Shown: one piece after another, positions 7,957-18,114 of the stretch
Layout of the letters: every line of letters starts with the position of its first letter
Numbering within the stretch: the stretch's first letter is position 1
Source: Desulfobulbus elongatus DSM 2908
GTDB lineage: Bacteria > Desulfobacterota > Desulfobulbia > Desulfobulbales > Desulfobulbaceae
Assembly: GCF_000621145.1 (NCBI RefSeq)
Contig: NZ_JHZB01000008.1
Location: 62,001 to 126,000 of the forward strand
Length of the DNA: 64,000 nucleotides
Direction of reading: 5' to 3'
Notes under the pieces: generated by a model
What the model saw: the letters and a program-made list of their open reading frames with translations, nothing else
Databases searched by the model: none
Told to the model about the DNA's origin: nothing
Made by a program: the position numbers and the translations under genes

Positions 7957-10845
7957 ATGTCTATCGAAGATGATGAAATATTGCAGGGATTCATAGAAGA
8001 ATCGCTTGAGCATTTGGCTGACATCGAAAACGATCTGCTCGCCATCGAAGAGGGGGGCGCCGACATCGACGTCGAACTGGTCAACAAGGTCTTCCGGGCC
8101 GCCCATTCCATCAAGGGTGGAGCCGGATTCATGGGATTGACCGTGATCCAGGATCTGGCGCATGCCGCGGAAAACGTCCTGGGGCTGATCCGGAGCGGCA
8201 AGCTGGTTCCGAACCCCGACATTATCAACGTACTGCTCTTGGCCGCCGATGAATTGCAGCGTTTGATCGAGGATGTCGGCAACAGCAACGCCGTCGATAT
8301 TTCCAGCCATACCACTGCATTGAACATGATCTTCGAGAACGGGGAAGCGCCGGCCGGAATCTCGAAGAATCCACGACCGGAACGGGCGCCGGTGGCCCCC
8401 GAGGCGGGCGCGGCCGAGGCGTCGGCGGAGGAGATGACCGAACCGGAGCCACAGTTCAATGCGGAAATCGTCGAGGTCATCGAGGAAATGCCGATCGATA
8501 TCGAGGACGAACCGATGGACGAGCACGATTTTGAGACCGAGCACACGGCCGCAGCTGTGGAGGCGGCAGGAACGACGGCGCGCCGTGCCGCGGCCAGCAC
8601 GCAAAAGACGGATACCAGCATCCGGGTGACGGTCAGCCTGCTCGATCAGTTGATGAACCTGGCCGGCGAACTGGTGCTGTCCCGCAACCAGTTGCTGCAA
8701 ACCATCACCTCCGGCGACGTGCGCAACGCCGAGGCGGTGGGGCAGCGCATCGATCTGGTGACCTCGGAACTCCAGGAAGCGATCATGCTCACCCGCATGC
8801 AGCCCATCGGCAACGTGTTCAACAAATTCCCGCGCGTGGTCCGCGATCTCTCCAAGAAACTCGGCAAGCAGATCGACCTGACCATCGTCGGCAAGGACGT
8901 CGAACTCGACAAGACCATCATCGAGGCGATCAACGACCCCCTCACCCACCTGATCCGCAATTCCGTGGACCACGGTATCGAAACACCGGCGGACCGAGCC
9001 AAGAAGGGCAAGGATGTCCGGGGGTTGATCGTCCTGAAAGCCTACCATGCCGCCGGCCAGGTGGTGATCGAGATCAGCGACGACGGCAAGGGCCTCGACG
9101 GCGACATGATCGCGGAAGCGGCGGTCAAGAAGGGGCTGATCACCGCCGACCAGGCCAAGGTGATGTCGGAGAAGGAACGGATCAACCTCATCCTCCTGCC
9201 CGGTTTTTCCACCGCCAGGGAAGTGACCGACGTCTCCGGCCGGGGCGTGGGCATGGATGTGGTCAAGACCAACCTCGACCAACTGGGCGGCTCCATTGAG
9301 ATGGATTCCGAGGTCGGCAAGGGCACGACCATCAGCATCAAGCTCCCCCTGACCCTGGCCATCATTCCCTGCCAGATCGTCATGACCGGCGGGGAACGCT
9401 ATGCCATTCCCCAGGTGAATCTGGAGGAGTTGCTCCGCATTCCGGCGGCCAAGGTCAAGGAACGGGTGGAGCGGGTCGGCGATGCCGAGGTGGTCCGCCT
9501 GCGTGGCAATCTGCTGCCGCTGATCCGCATGGCCGACGTCTTCGGGATCGATCCCACCTATTACGACCCGGTGCAGGACGAAACCCTGCCCGACCGACGG
9601 CGCAACGTCGCCGACCGCAGATCCAAGTCCACGCCGCTCTTCAAGGACGAGGACGCGCCTCCCGCCGAACCGAGGAGCGGCGAACACGACCGGAAGCGCT
9701 CGGGAGTCGAACGGCGGCAGAGCGCCTCCAGCGCGCTCAACATCGTCGTGGTCTCGACCGGGGCCATGAAATATGGTCTGATCGTCGACCGGCTGCACGA
9801 CTCCGAGGAAATCGTCATCAAGCCGCTGGGCCGGCATCTGCAGCAATGCCAGGGATATGCCGGGGCCACCATCATGGGGGACGGTCGCATCGCCCTGATC
9901 CTCGATGTGTCCAACATCGCCCGCATGGCCGGTCTCACCTCGCTCGACGGGTCCGAACGGGCGTCCGAACTGGCCGAGGCCGCCAAGGAGGCGATCACCA
10001 AATCCCGCGACAAGCAATCCCTGCTCACCTTCTCCAGTTCCGCCCACGAGCACTTCGGCGTGCCGCTCAACCAGGTGGAGCGGGTCGAGAAGATCAAGCG
10101 GCAGGATATCGAAGAGGTGGGCGGCCGGCGGGTCATGCAGTACCGGGGCGGCAGCCTGCCCCTGGTCAGCATCGACGAGGTGGCCTCGGTCATGCCCCTG
10201 GACGACCGGGACGACCTGTTGGTCATCGTCTTCCGACTCGCCGGCAAGGATGTCGGCCTGCTGGCCATCGGTCCCATCGACGCCATCGAGGTCAGTGCCG
10301 ACATCGACGACATCACCCTGAAGCAACCGGGGATCATGGGCTCAGCCATCATCGGTAGCCGCACGACCATGCTGGTCAATATCTTCGAAATCATGAAGAT
10401 TTCCAATCCGCAATGGTTCGAGGACCATGCCGCCTACGCGGAAATCCAGGCCGATGAGACCCAGGCCCCGACCATTCTGATCGTCGAGGATTCCAACTTC
10501 TTCCGCAACCAGGTCAAGGGGTACATGGAAGAGGCGGGATTCAACGTGATCGAAGCCGAAGACGGCCGGGTCGCCTGGAATGTTCTCGAACAGCAGGGGA
10601 ACGACATCACCATGGTGGTCACCGATATCGAAATGCCCAACATGGACGGGTTCACCCTGACCGAAAAGGTGAAGGGCGACAAGCGGTTTCAGCATATGCC
10701 GGTCATTGCCCTGACCACTCTGGCGGCGGACGAGGATATCGCCCGCGGCAAGGCAGTGGGCGTGGATGAATACCACATTAAGCTGGACAAGGAACGGCTG
10801 ATGGAAAGCGTCCACCGCTATACCAAAGCGGCAATGGCCGCTTAA
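7957..10845 (+). CDS. cheA: Chemotaxis histidine kinase CheA fused to a receiver domain
   Basis: A 962-residue hybrid CheA. Order of domains: Hpt (about 1-110; phospho-His50 in [11 protein letters not shown]), acidic linker, dimerisation helices (about 205-270), HATPase (N box [13 protein letters not shown] about 330, G box [12 protein letters not shown]), a first CheW-like domain (about 475-675, interrupted by a charged insert near 545-590), a second CheW-like domain (about 690-820) and a C-terminal receiver with its acceptor Asp near 890 ([11 protein letters not shown]). CheA-receiver fusions are typical of non-flagellar or alternative chemosensory systems such as Frz. It heads a cheA-MCP-cheW-cheB-cheR-RR cluster with short gaps. 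Family call secure; domain limits are estimates. Confidence 0.95.
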   Translation: MSIEDDEILQGFIEESLEHLADIENDLLAIEEGGADIDVELVNKVFRAAHSIKGGAGFMGLTVIQDLAHAAENVLGLIRSGKLVPNPDIINVLLLAADELQRLIEDVGNSNAVDISSHTTALNMIFENGEAPAGISKNPRPERAPVAPEAGAAEASAEEMTEPEPQFNAEIVEVIEEMPIDIEDEPMDEHDFETEHTAAAVEAAGTTARRAAASTQKTDTSIRVTVSLLDQLMNLAGELVLSRNQLLQTITSGDVRNAEAVGQRIDLVTSELQEAIMLTRMQPIGNVFNKFPRVVRDLSKKLGKQIDLTIVGKDVELDKTIIEAINDPLTHLIRNSVDHGIETPADRAKKGKDVRGLIVLKAYHAAGQVVIEISDDGKGLDGDMIAEAAVKKGLITADQAKVMSEKERINLILLPGFSTAREVTDVSGRGVGMDVVKTNLDQLGGSIEMDSEVGKGTTISIKLPLTLAIIPCQIVMTGGERYAIPQVNLEELLRIPAAKVKERVERVGDAEVVRLRGNLLPLIRMADVFGIDPTYYDPVQDETLPDRRRNVADRRSKSTPLFKDEDAPPAEPRSGEHDRKRSGVERRQSASSALNIVVVSTGAMKYGLIVDRLHDSEEIVIKPLGRHLQQCQGYAGATIMGDGRIALILDVSNIARMAGLTSLDGSERASELAEAAKEAITKSRDKQSLLTFSSSAHEHFGVPLNQVERVEKIKRQDIEEVGGRRVMQYRGGSLPLVSIDEVASVMPLDDRDDLLVIVFRLAGKDVGLLAIGPIDAIEVSADIDDITLKQPGIMGSAIIGSRTTMLVNIFEIMKISNPQWFEDHAAYAEIQADETQAPTILIVEDSNFFRNQVKGYMEEAGFNVIEAEDGRVAWNVLEQQGNDITMVVTDIEMPNMDGFTLTEKVKGDKRFQHMPVIALTTLAADEDIARGKAVGVDEYHIKLDKERLMESVHRYTKAAMAA

Positions 10846-10886
10846 GCAGCATCCTGCATCCATGCAAGGGCGGGAAGGAGAAACGC

Positions 10887-12605
10887 ATGCGGTTGACCAG
10901 CGTGAGCATCAAGTGGAAAATTCTGACCCTGGCCCTGCTCGGCCCGCTTGTCGTCGCAGTCTTTCTTGCCTGGCAACGGATCGGCGACATCCGTTCCGGA
11001 GCCGAGGAGGCCATCATTTCCAAGAGCCACGGCATCGTGCTCATGGCCGAAGCGGTCCGCGAACAGATGGCGAAAAAGCTGCAAAGCGGGGTGCTGAAGC
11101 CCTTTGACCAACTGGACGCCGGCAATATCTTGGAGGCGGTACCGGTGGTCACGGCCATGCGGGTGGCCGCCGCCAAGGCCGAGGAGGCCGGCTACACCTT
11201 TCGCGCTCCCAAGGTCAAGCCGCGCAATCCGCTGAACACGCCGACCGATCTCGAGTTGCAGGTACTGGCGGAACTGGAACGCGACAACCTGAGCGAAAAA
11301 ATCATCATCGAACCCAACCAGATCCGCTATTTCAGACCCGTGCGGCTCTCCGCCGAATGTCTGTACTGCCACGGCGATCCGGCGGGGAGCAAGGATGTGA
11401 CCGGCGGCACCAAGGAGGGCTGGCATGTCGGCGAAATGCACGGCGCCTTCGAAATCATCAGCTCCCTCGAAGAGGCCAACCGTGCCGTGGCCAGGGCGCG
11501 CTGGCACGTGGCGGTGTCGGTGACGGCGACCTTGGCCGTCATTGCCCTGCTGTGCATCTACCTGCTTCAATCGGGTATTATCGGGCCCCTGCGCGAAGTC
11601 AACGGCTTTATCGACCAGATCGCCGTCGGCGACCTGAGCGGGCGGATCGTTCCCCGGAGCGGGGATGAAATCGGCAACATGGTCAGCCAGTTGAGCGGCA
11701 TGACCGTGAAGTTGAACCGCATGATCAAGGAAATTTCCGGTGCCGGCGAAGCGCTCCTGGCGTCGTCGGGCACCCTCGGCGCCTCGGCCGACGAATTTGC
11801 CCACGTCGCCGGCGATACCGCCACGCGGACCATGACAGTGGCCGCCGCCGCCGAGGAGATGAGCGCCAACATGTCGACCGTGGCCGCGGCCGCCGAACAG
11901 GCGGCGACCAACATCGCCCTGGTCGCCACCACCACCGGAGAAATGACCTCGACCATCAATGAGATCGTCACCTCCACGGAAAAGGCGCAGGAGATCACCA
12001 AAGCAGCTGTCCGCGAGGCGGGGTCGGCCTCGGAGAAAATCGATGCCCTGGGCCGGGCGGCGGTGGAAATCGGCAAGGTGACCGAGACGATCACCGAGAT
12101 TTCCGAGCAGACCAACCTGCTGGCGCTCAACGCCACCATCGAGGCGGCCCGGGCCGGAGAGGCGGGTAAGGGTTTTGCCGTCGTCGCCAACGAAATCAAG
12201 GAACTGGCCAAGCAAACGGCCCTCGCCACCGGCGAAATCAAGAATCGGATCGATTCCATCCAGGAATCCACCGATGCGACGGTCGAGCAGATTCAACAGA
12301 TCACCCGGGTGATCGACGAAATCAACACCATCGTCGGCACGATTGTCACCGCGGTGGAGGAGCAGTCGGCCGCCACCGGTGAAATCGCCGAGAACATCGG
12401 CCAAGCCTCCATCGGCATTCAGGAGGTCACTGAAAACGTGGCGCAGGTATCCACGGTATCGGGCACCGTGGCCAGGGATATCGCCGAGGTCAGTCAGGCC
12501 GCCGACTCGATTTCCGGGGAAAGCGCCAGGATGCGGACGAACGCGGCCGAACTGACCGCCATGGCGAAACAGTTAAAAAACCTGGTACAGCATTTCAAGG
12601 TCTGA
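10887..12605 (+). CDS. Methyl-accepting chemotaxis protein with c-type haem sensor domain (DUF3365/Tll0287-like)
   Basis: A 572-residue chemoreceptor. A transmembrane helix (about 10-28) is followed by a periplasmic sensor region of about 175 residues that contains a haem c attachment motif (Cys158-x-x-Cys161-His162, in [10 protein letters not shown]) and resembles DUF3365. A second transmembrane helix (about 207-229), a HAMP domain and a long cytoplasmic signalling domain follow, the latter with the hairpin tip motif [20 protein letters not shown]. The haem suggests sensing of redox state or a small gas. SD GGAAGGAG precedes the ATG. It lies between cheA and cheW and is likely their dedicated receptor. 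Confidence 0.92.
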   Translation: MRLTSVSIKWKILTLALLGPLVVAVFLAWQRIGDIRSGAEEAIISKSHGIVLMAEAVREQMAKKLQSGVLKPFDQLDAGNILEAVPVVTAMRVAAAKAEEAGYTFRAPKVKPRNPLNTPTDLELQVLAELERDNLSEKIIIEPNQIRYFRPVRLSAECLYCHGDPAGSKDVTGGTKEGWHVGEMHGAFEIISSLEEANRAVARARWHVAVSVTATLAVIALLCIYLLQSGIIGPLREVNGFIDQIAVGDLSGRIVPRSGDEIGNMVSQLSGMTVKLNRMIKEISGAGEALLASSGTLGASADEFAHVAGDTATRTMTVAAAAEEMSANMSTVAAAAEQAATNIALVATTTGEMTSTINEIVTSTEKAQEITKAAVREAGSASEKIDALGRAAVEIGKVTETITEISEQTNLLALNATIEAARAGEAGKGFAVVANEIKELAKQTALATGEIKNRIDSIQESTDATVEQIQQITRVIDEINTIVGTIVTAVEEQSAATGEIAENIGQASIGIQEVTENVAQVSTVSGTVARDIAEVSQAADSISGESARMRTNAAELTAMAKQLKNLVQHFKV

Positions 12606-12665
12606 GCGAACAGGCAAAAAAGCCGTACCCACGGATACTTCCTTCAAGCACGCTGGAGACAATGC

Positions 12666-13148
12666 ATGGCTGAATCAAACAAGGAGATGAAAAGCACCAC
12701 CATCGAACTGGCCACCTTCTACGTGGGCCATGCCCTGTGCGGCATGGACATCCTCAAGGTCCAGGAAATCAACAAACTCATGGAAATGACCAAGGTGCCG
12801 CAGGCTCCGGACTACATGGTCGGGATTCTCAATCTGCGCGGTCAGATCGTCACCATCATCGATCTGGGCCAGAAACTCGGCCTGGGCAAGGTGGAGATCA
12901 GCAACGAATCGCGCAATATCATCATCAACGCCCCCGGCGAGCACGTCGGACTGTTGGTCAGCAAAATCAGCGATGTCGTCATGGCCAATCCGGACCGCAT
13001 CGAGCCGGCGCCGGCCAACATGAGCGGCATCCAGGGATCGTTCTTCACCGGCGTCTATAAAACCGAAAACAAACTGATCGGCATTCTCGACATCAAGGAA
13101 GTGCTCCGTATCGAATCGGATAACCTCGGCCGGGGGCTTGAACGGTAA
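12666..13148 (+). CDS. cheW: Chemotaxis adaptor protein CheW
   Basis: A 160-residue single-domain CheW that couples receptors to CheA. Family features are clear: FYVGHALCGMDILKVQEIN near the N-terminus split by the usual hydrophobic strands, the receptor/kinase-binding VPQAPDYMVGILNLRGQI segment, and LLVSKISDVV later. It follows the MCP gene by 60 bp and precedes cheB by 47 bp in the same orientation, so it is part of the chemosensory operon. Confidence 0.95.
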   Translation: MAESNKEMKSTTIELATFYVGHALCGMDILKVQEINKLMEMTKVPQAPDYMVGILNLRGQIVTIIDLGQKLGLGKVEISNESRNIIINAPGEHVGLLVSKISDVVMANPDRIEPAPANMSGIQGSFFTGVYKTENKLIGILDIKEVLRIESDNLGRGLER

Positions 13149-13195
13149 CGTCGCCTCCGATCCCATCAGATCGCTCCTTTCATTCATCCCTGTTC

Positions 13196-14329
13196 ATGTT
13201 CGGTAAAAATATCAGAGTATTGGTGGTCGACGACACCATCGTGTACCGCAAGGCGGTCAGCGACATCCTCGCCGAGATGCCCGGAGTCGAGGTGGTGGGC
13301 GTCGCCCATAACGGCAAAATCGCGGTCTCGAAAATACAAAGCCTCAAACCCGATCTCCTCACCCTCGATATCGAGATGCCGGAAATGAACGGTATCGAGG
13401 TGCTGCACTATTTACAACAACACGCGCCCCAGGTGTCGGCCATCATGGTGTCCACCCTGACCAGCGAAGGTGGCGACATGACCATGCGGGCGCTCGAGTT
13501 GGGCGCCTATGACTTCATCCTCAAACCCAGCGCCACGAACATCAACGAGAGCAAGCAGCATCTCCGCACCCTGCTCACCCCGCTGATCAAGGCCTTCCAG
13601 ACCGGCCGCACCGCCATCGGCTCCATGCAGGCCGGTGGGCGGACGACCGCACCCCGCAGACCTCCGGCCGCGGCGCGGTCGCAGACGGGAGGGACTCCCG
13701 CCGCGGGCAAGACTGCGACGCCACCGCTCGTTCCCCTTGCCCGGCGCCAGGGGAAATCGGAGATCGTCACCATCGGCATCTCCACGGGCGGCCCCAACGC
13801 CCTGGCCCGGATGATGCCCATGCTGCCCGGCGACCTGGGGGTGCCGATCGTCATTGTCCAGCACATGCCGCCGGTGTTCACCAAATCCCTGGCGAACAGT
13901 CTCAACGGCAAATGCGCCCTGACCGTGAAGGAAGCCCAGGACGGCGAGGCGCTGCACGCAAATGTTGCATATATCGCACCCGGTGGTAAACAGATGAAAC
14001 TGGTCGCCTCCACCGACGGAACCAATCGGTTGATCAAAATCACGGGCGATCCTCCCGAAAACTCGTGCCGTCCGTCCGCCGATTACCTCTTCCGCTCGGT
14101 GGCCGACTACTATGTGGGACGAACCACGGCGGTGATCATGACCGGCATGGGATCGGACGGCACCAAGGGGTTGCAGATACTCAAGCAAAAAGGAGCACTC
14201 ATTATTGGTCAGGACGAGGAAACCTGCGTTGTCTATGGCATGCCCAAGGCCCCGGCCGAATTGGGGTTGACCGACGTGGTTGCGCCGCTGGACAGAATCG
14301 CTGCTGAGATTGTGAAGTCGGTGAAATAA
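13196..14329 (+). CDS. cheB: Chemotaxis protein-glutamate methylesterase/deamidase CheB
   Basis: A 377-residue CheB: N-terminal receiver (acceptor Asp58 in LLTLDIEMPEMNG), a proline/alanine-rich linker of about 50 residues, and a C-terminal methylesterase domain with the Ser in TIGISTGGP (near 196), His in IVQHMPP and Asp in MTGMGSDGT forming the catalytic triad. It removes methyl groups from receptor glutamates and so resets signalling, opposing the adjacent CheR. The start ATG at 13196 begins MFGKNIRVLVVDD. Secure. Confidence 0.96.
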   Translation: MFGKNIRVLVVDDTIVYRKAVSDILAEMPGVEVVGVAHNGKIAVSKIQSLKPDLLTLDIEMPEMNGIEVLHYLQQHAPQVSAIMVSTLTSEGGDMTMRALELGAYDFILKPSATNINESKQHLRTLLTPLIKAFQTGRTAIGSMQAGGRTTAPRRPPAAARSQTGGTPAAGKTATPPLVPLARRQGKSEIVTIGISTGGPNALARMMPMLPGDLGVPIVIVQHMPPVFTKSLANSLNGKCALTVKEAQDGEALHANVAYIAPGGKQMKLVASTDGTNRLIKITGDPPENSCRPSADYLFRSVADYYVGRTTAVIMTGMGSDGTKGLQILKQKGALIIGQDEETCVVYGMPKAPAELGLTDVVAPLDRIAAEIVKSVK

Positions 14330-14354
14330 CGGATTCCTGCAAACAACGGGCCTC

Positions 14355-15191
14355 ATGCTGAAAATAACCTCGGAAGAAATCAAGCTGATCACCAAATATA
14401 TTTACGACATTTCGGGAATATATCTTGATGAAAGCAAGAAATACCTCCTGGAAACCCGATTGAACACCATCGCCGAGGAGCAGGGATGCGCCAGCTATCA
14501 TGAGTTTTATGCCAAGGCCAAGGCGGATGCCTCCAAGGTCATCGAGCGAAAAATCATCGATGCCATCTCCACCAACGAAACTCTCTTTTTTCGAGATGCC
14601 AGCCCGTTCCAGCTCTTGCAGCACAAAATCTTTCCCGAACTGATCGATGCCCGCACCCCGAAGACGCCGGCCCTCAAAACCACCCTGAAAATCTGGAGCG
14701 CCGCCAGTTCCACCGGCCAGGAACTGTACTCGGTGGCGATCGTGCTCCAGGAATTGCTGGGCGATCTGTCCAAATACACCATCAAACTTTTGGGCACCGA
14801 CATCTCCGACGCGGCCATTGCCCAGGCCAGCAGCGGCAAATTCAATAAATTCGAGATGGAACGCGGCCTGGCCCGCGACAAGCTCACCAGGTATTTCACC
14901 CCTGCGGGGCAGACCTGGAAAATCAGCGATCAGATCCGAGCCATGGTCAACTTCCGGAAATTCAACCTGATGCAGCCCTTCACCGGTCTGGGCAAGTTTG
15001 ATGTCGTCCTCTGCCGGAACGTGGCCATCTATTTCACCCTGGAAGACCGGAAAAAACTCTTCAATAAAATCGCCGACATTCTTGAACCTGACGGGTATCT
15101 GCTCATCGGTTCCACCGAATCCCTCACCGGAATCTGCCCCCGGTTCATTCCCAAGCGGCACCTCCGGTCCATATTTTATCAGCTGCACTGA
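14355..15191 (+). CDS. cheR: Chemotaxis protein-glutamate O-methyltransferase CheR
   Basis: CheR methylates receptor glutamates with S-adenosylmethionine. The 278-residue protein has the helical N-terminal domain (SGIYLDESKKYLLETRL), the conserved TNETLFFRD, the SAM site (IWSAASSTGQELYSVAI), GTDISDAAI and LCRNVAIYF. It is 25 bp after cheB; the pair would provide adaptation for the haem-MCP pathway. Start ATG at 14355. Secure. Confidence 0.95.
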   Translation: MLKITSEEIKLITKYIYDISGIYLDESKKYLLETRLNTIAEEQGCASYHEFYAKAKADASKVIERKIIDAISTNETLFFRDASPFQLLQHKIFPELIDARTPKTPALKTTLKIWSAASSTGQELYSVAIVLQELLGDLSKYTIKLLGTDISDAAIAQASSGKFNKFEMERGLARDKLTRYFTPAGQTWKISDQIRAMVNFRKFNLMQPFTGLGKFDVVLCRNVAIYFTLEDRKKLFNKIADILEPDGYLLIGSTESLTGICPRFIPKRHLRSIFYQLH

Positions 15192-15229
15192 GCCCGGACA
15201 GACAGACCGCAAATGATCAAGGTGTACCT

Positions 15230-15799
15230 ATGAACACGATGACTATTCTTGTTGCCGACGACGATCCGGTGATCCGGAAACTTTTTGAACAACGACTGAA
15301 AAACGCGGGATACGAGGTCACGACGGCCGCGAACGGCACCGAGGCGGCCCGCCTGCTCGACACCACCGTGTTCGATGTGGTGATCACCGATCTGGTCATG
15401 CCCGGAGCAATCGGCGGCATCGAACTGCTGAAAATAGCCAAGGAGAAACGGGTCGATATCGAGGTGATCGTCATCACGGCCCACTCCTCGATCGACACGG
15501 CGGTCGACGCCATGAAAAAAGGGGCGGTCGATTATCTCGAAAAACCGGTTAATTTCGATGAACTGTTTCTCCGCCTGGACAAAATCGCCGAGGTCAGGGC
15601 CATGCTGAAAAACGCCGGCGACCTCCGGGAGGCGATGAATGTCACCGAACATTCGGCGGCGCAGACCATTCAGGATCTGGAAATCATCAACTGCAGGCAG
15701 CGCATGCTTCTCGACCGGTTGGAGGGCGTGCTCAGCGACGCGCGTTCCAATGTAGACCGCCGCATCGACCGGGCGCTGCACCTGCTGGCGACACGCTGA
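15230..15799 (+). CDS. Response regulator, receiver domain with helical tail
   Basis: A 189-residue protein with an N-terminal receiver (acidic pocket ADDD at 9-12, acceptor Asp54 in VITDLVMPG, conserved Lys in YLEKPV) and about 70 C-terminal residues predicted to be helical, without a recognisable DNA-binding or enzymatic output domain. It closes the chemosensory cluster, 38 bp after cheR. No stand-alone CheY is otherwise present, so it may be the soluble output of the CheA pathway, although its partner could also be the CheA-fused receiver. Output unknown. Confidence 0.85.
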   Translation: MNTMTILVADDDPVIRKLFEQRLKNAGYEVTTAANGTEAARLLDTTVFDVVITDLVMPGAIGGIELLKIAKEKRVDIEVIVITAHSSIDTAVDAMKKGAVDYLEKPVNFDELFLRLDKIAEVRAMLKNAGDLREAMNVTEHSAAQTIQDLEIINCRQRMLLDRLEGVLSDARSNVDRRIDRALHLLATR

Positions 15800-15804
15800 T
15801 CGGC

Positions 15805-16224
15805 ATGGAACACGCACCGTCCCGGGAACACGATTGCGCCTTTGTCCGCCTGGAACGGCTGGTCGCCACCCTGCGCGGCCCCGGCGGCTGCCCCTGGGAC
15901 ATCAGGCAGACACCGCCTTCCTTGAAGAAATATCTCCTGGAAGAGTGCCGGGAATTGGCCGAGGCCATCGACAGCGGCGATGAGCAGGCCATTTGCGAGG
16001 AGATGGGCGATGTCTATTTCATCTTGGCCATGCTGACCGCCATGTTCGTCGAACAGGACCGGTTTACCTCCGAGGAGGTCCTTGCAGGCATCGTCGCCAA
16101 GATGACCCGCCGCCATCCCCATGTCTTCGGGGACGCGACCGTCATCGGCGAACAGGCGCTGCGGGAGCAATGGCAGCACATCAAGGCCCAGGAAAAACGG
16201 TCGGGCAAACCATCTCATCCCTAA
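15805..16224 (+). CDS. mazG: Single-domain MazG-type nucleotide pyrophosphohydrolase
   Basis: A 139-residue MazG-family protein that hydrolyses (d)NTPs to monophosphates and may clean up aberrant nucleotides. It has the motif GGCPWDIRQTPPSLKKYLLEE and the metal-binding EExxE-x-ExxD arrangement (LLEECRELAEA and CEEMGDVYF), and ends with RRHPHVFGD as in the N-terminal half of E. coli MazG. Only one MazG domain is present, about half the length of the E. coli protein. It starts 5 bp after the response regulator, but the next gene has its own promoter. Confidence 0.92.
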   Translation: MEHAPSREHDCAFVRLERLVATLRGPGGCPWDIRQTPPSLKKYLLEECRELAEAIDSGDEQAICEEMGDVYFILAMLTAMFVEQDRFTSEEVLAGIVAKMTRRHPHVFGDATVIGEQALREQWQHIKAQEKRSGKPSHP

Positions 16225-16236
16225 CCTGCTTTTCTC

Positions 16237-16266
16237 TTGACATTTCCCGTCTCTTTCTACTATTTT
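16237..16266 (+). promoter_or_regulatory. Promoter of the rpsF-rpsR-rplI ribosomal operon
   Basis: A perfect TTGACA (16237-16242), an 18-bp spacer and TATTTT (16261-16266) lie about 80 bp before rpsF and just past the end of mazG. Confidence 0.7.
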
Positions 16267-16345
16267 GTTCGGCTCATCCAAATACCCCTTCTCGCTCTCA
16301 CCGTCAGGACAGAAGCGAGGGCCACTCAGACCACGAGGAGGAATC

Positions 16346-16771
16346 ATGCGTCACTACGAAACCACGTACATTCTGCGCCCAAACCTGGGCGAGGATCAAT
16401 GCACCGAAATCATTGATCGCACCAATGCCATCGTCACCAACGATGGCGGCGCGATCATCTGCCTGGAACGATGGGGGATCAAGCGTCTGGCATACGAGAT
16501 CAACCGGGAGGTCCAAGGCTATTACGTCTATATGAACTATGCCGCTCCCGGAAAGACGGTCGACGAAATCGAGCGTATTTTCAGGATCGATGACCGGGTT
16601 CTCCGTTATCTGACGGTCAAGCTGGGCGACAGCATGAATGCCGAGGCGATCGAAGCCGAAAAACAGCGGATCGAGGAAAAAGCCGCTGCCCGCGCCAAGG
16701 CGCAATCCGAAAATACGGAAGGCGACGATTTTGACGGCGGCTCTCTGGAAGAAGAAGCCGCCGAAGAATAA
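16346..16771 (+). CDS. rpsF: 30S ribosomal protein S6
   Basis: A 141-residue S6 with the canonical start MRHYETTYILRP, the middle LERWGIKRLAYEINRE and YLTVKL. It has an acidic, glutamate-rich C-terminal tail (about residues 105-141), as seen in several proteobacterial S6 proteins that can be glutamylated. The ATG follows GAGGAGG; a longer upstream frame is not used. S6 binds S18 in the small-subunit platform, and rpsR follows 42 bp downstream. Confidence 0.97.
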   Translation: MRHYETTYILRPNLGEDQCTEIIDRTNAIVTNDGGAIICLERWGIKRLAYEINREVQGYYVYMNYAAPGKTVDEIERIFRIDDRVLRYLTVKLGDSMNAEAIEAEKQRIEEKAAARAKAQSENTEGDDFDGGSLEEEAAEE

Positions 16772-16813
16772 TCCGCCGATTTCGCGCTCAGTTCAACGTA
16801 AGGAGTTCCGCAT

Positions 16814-17053
16814 ATGTCTCAGCAAAAAAAAATGTTCTCCCGTCGCCGCGTCTGCCGTTTCTGTACGGACAAGGAAATTGTCATTGACTACAAGGACGCG
16901 AAAACCCTGAAAAATTTTGTCACCGAACGGGGCAAGATCGTCCCCCGGCGCATTTACGGCACCTGCGCCAAGCACCAGCGGCAGTTGACCGAGGCTGTCA
17001 AGAGGGCCCGGCAGTTGGCCCTGCTGCCCTACATGGGAAACACCCAGTTTTAA
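16814..17053 (+). CDS. rpsR: 30S ribosomal protein S18 (C+ form)
   Basis: A 79-residue S18 that dimerises with S6. It keeps the zinc-ribbon-type cysteines (CRFC near the N-terminus and CAKH later), so it is the zinc-binding C+ version rather than the zinc-free one. The conserved core [19 protein letters not shown] is intact when read across the gene. SD AAGGAG precedes the ATG. Confidence 0.97.
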   Translation: MSQQKKMFSRRRVCRFCTDKEIVIDYKDAKTLKNFVTERGKIVPRRIYGTCAKHQRQLTEAVKRARQLALLPYMGNTQF

Positions 17054-17068
17054 CGTATTCCCTTCGGG

Positions 17069-18031
17069 ATGGCCGGTTCCGGGTTCGGGTGGAAGTCCCT
17101 GCCGTTTCCACCCGGCCAACTCTTTCTGCTGATCGCCCTGTTCTTTCTGCCGGCGGCGGTGCCTTCCGTGCTGGGATGGCTGACGGGTCTTTTGGCGGCA
17201 CCCGTGTTCATGCCACTGGCCATCCACGGGTACGCGAGGGGACTGAAGCTGGTGGCCGTCGGTTTGGCCGTGGCGGGCGTAGGCGCGCTGCTGATCCGGC
17301 AGTTCGAGATGTTCGTCTTTTCGCTGACCTTGGCACCGCTGGGCATCACGCTTTTCACCAGCGCGCTGGCCGGCGATTCGGCGGCGAGGAGCGGCGCAAA
17401 GGGCTTGGCCGCGCTCGGTATCTCCTGGATGTTGTTCTGGACGGCGTACGGAATTCTGTCCGGGATGAACCCGTACGACCTCTTGCTCAAGGCGCTCGAC
17501 CTCGGTCTGGAACAGACCCTGGAGCTGTCCAGGTCCAAGGAGGCCGGACTCTCCCCGGAAATGGTTCTGGGACTGAGTCAGGCGACCGCCGCCATGCGGG
17601 AAACCATCCCCCGCATCCTTCCCGGCCTCCTGCTGGCGATGGTGGTCACCACCGTGTGGCTGAACATGGTCCTGATCAACGGCCTGGCCGGCCGGTTGAC
17701 CGGTGCCGCCCCCTGGGGACGCTATGTTGCCTGGCGCCTGCCGGAGCATCTGGTCTGGCTGCCCATCGGGGCCGTTGTCGTCCTGCTGCTCGGCACGGGT
17801 CTGCTGCAGGATGCCGGCGGCTGGCTGATGATGGTTTCAGGCCTGCTCTATTTCTTCCAGGGCTTGGCCGTGCTCATTGCCCTGCTTGAGCGGTGGCGGG
17901 TACCACCGTTCGTGCGCATGATTCTGTACCTCGTCTTCTTCCTGCAGACGTACGGACTGATGCTGCTGGCCGTGCTGGGATTGATTGATGTCTGGTGCGA
18001 CTTCAGAAAAACAAAGGAAACCAATGCATGA
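17069..18031 (+). CDS. DUF2232 family integral membrane protein
   Basis: A 320-residue, very hydrophobic protein with about eight predicted membrane helices. Its position between rpsR and rplI matches the DUF2232 membrane proteins found at this site in many deltaproteobacteria and Firmicutes; function is unknown, though the family is often described as YybS-like. It starts 15 bp after rpsR. The assignment to DUF2232 rests mainly on context and general appearance. Confidence 0.75.
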   Translation: MAGSGFGWKSLPFPPGQLFLLIALFFLPAAVPSVLGWLTGLLAAPVFMPLAIHGYARGLKLVAVGLAVAGVGALLIRQFEMFVFSLTLAPLGITLFTSALAGDSAARSGAKGLAALGISWMLFWTAYGILSGMNPYDLLLKALDLGLEQTLELSRSKEAGLSPEMVLGLSQATAAMRETIPRILPGLLLAMVVTTVWLNMVLINGLAGRLTGAAPWGRYVAWRLPEHLVWLPIGAVVVLLLGTGLLQDAGGWLMMVSGLLYFFQGLAVLIALLERWRVPPFVRMILYLVFFLQTYGLMLLAVLGLIDVWCDFRKTKETNA

Positions 18032-18114
18032 CAGCTGAGCGATTCCCCCGACACCGTGCTTCGCGAGGCTCGTTTGATCACTGCAATTACGATACAACAA
18101 AGAGGGTCTGATCC

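Noticed and set aside
7624-10326. 900-codon open frame antisense to cheA
   Set aside because: Produced by high GC at codon position three; composition is repetitive and no domain is visible.
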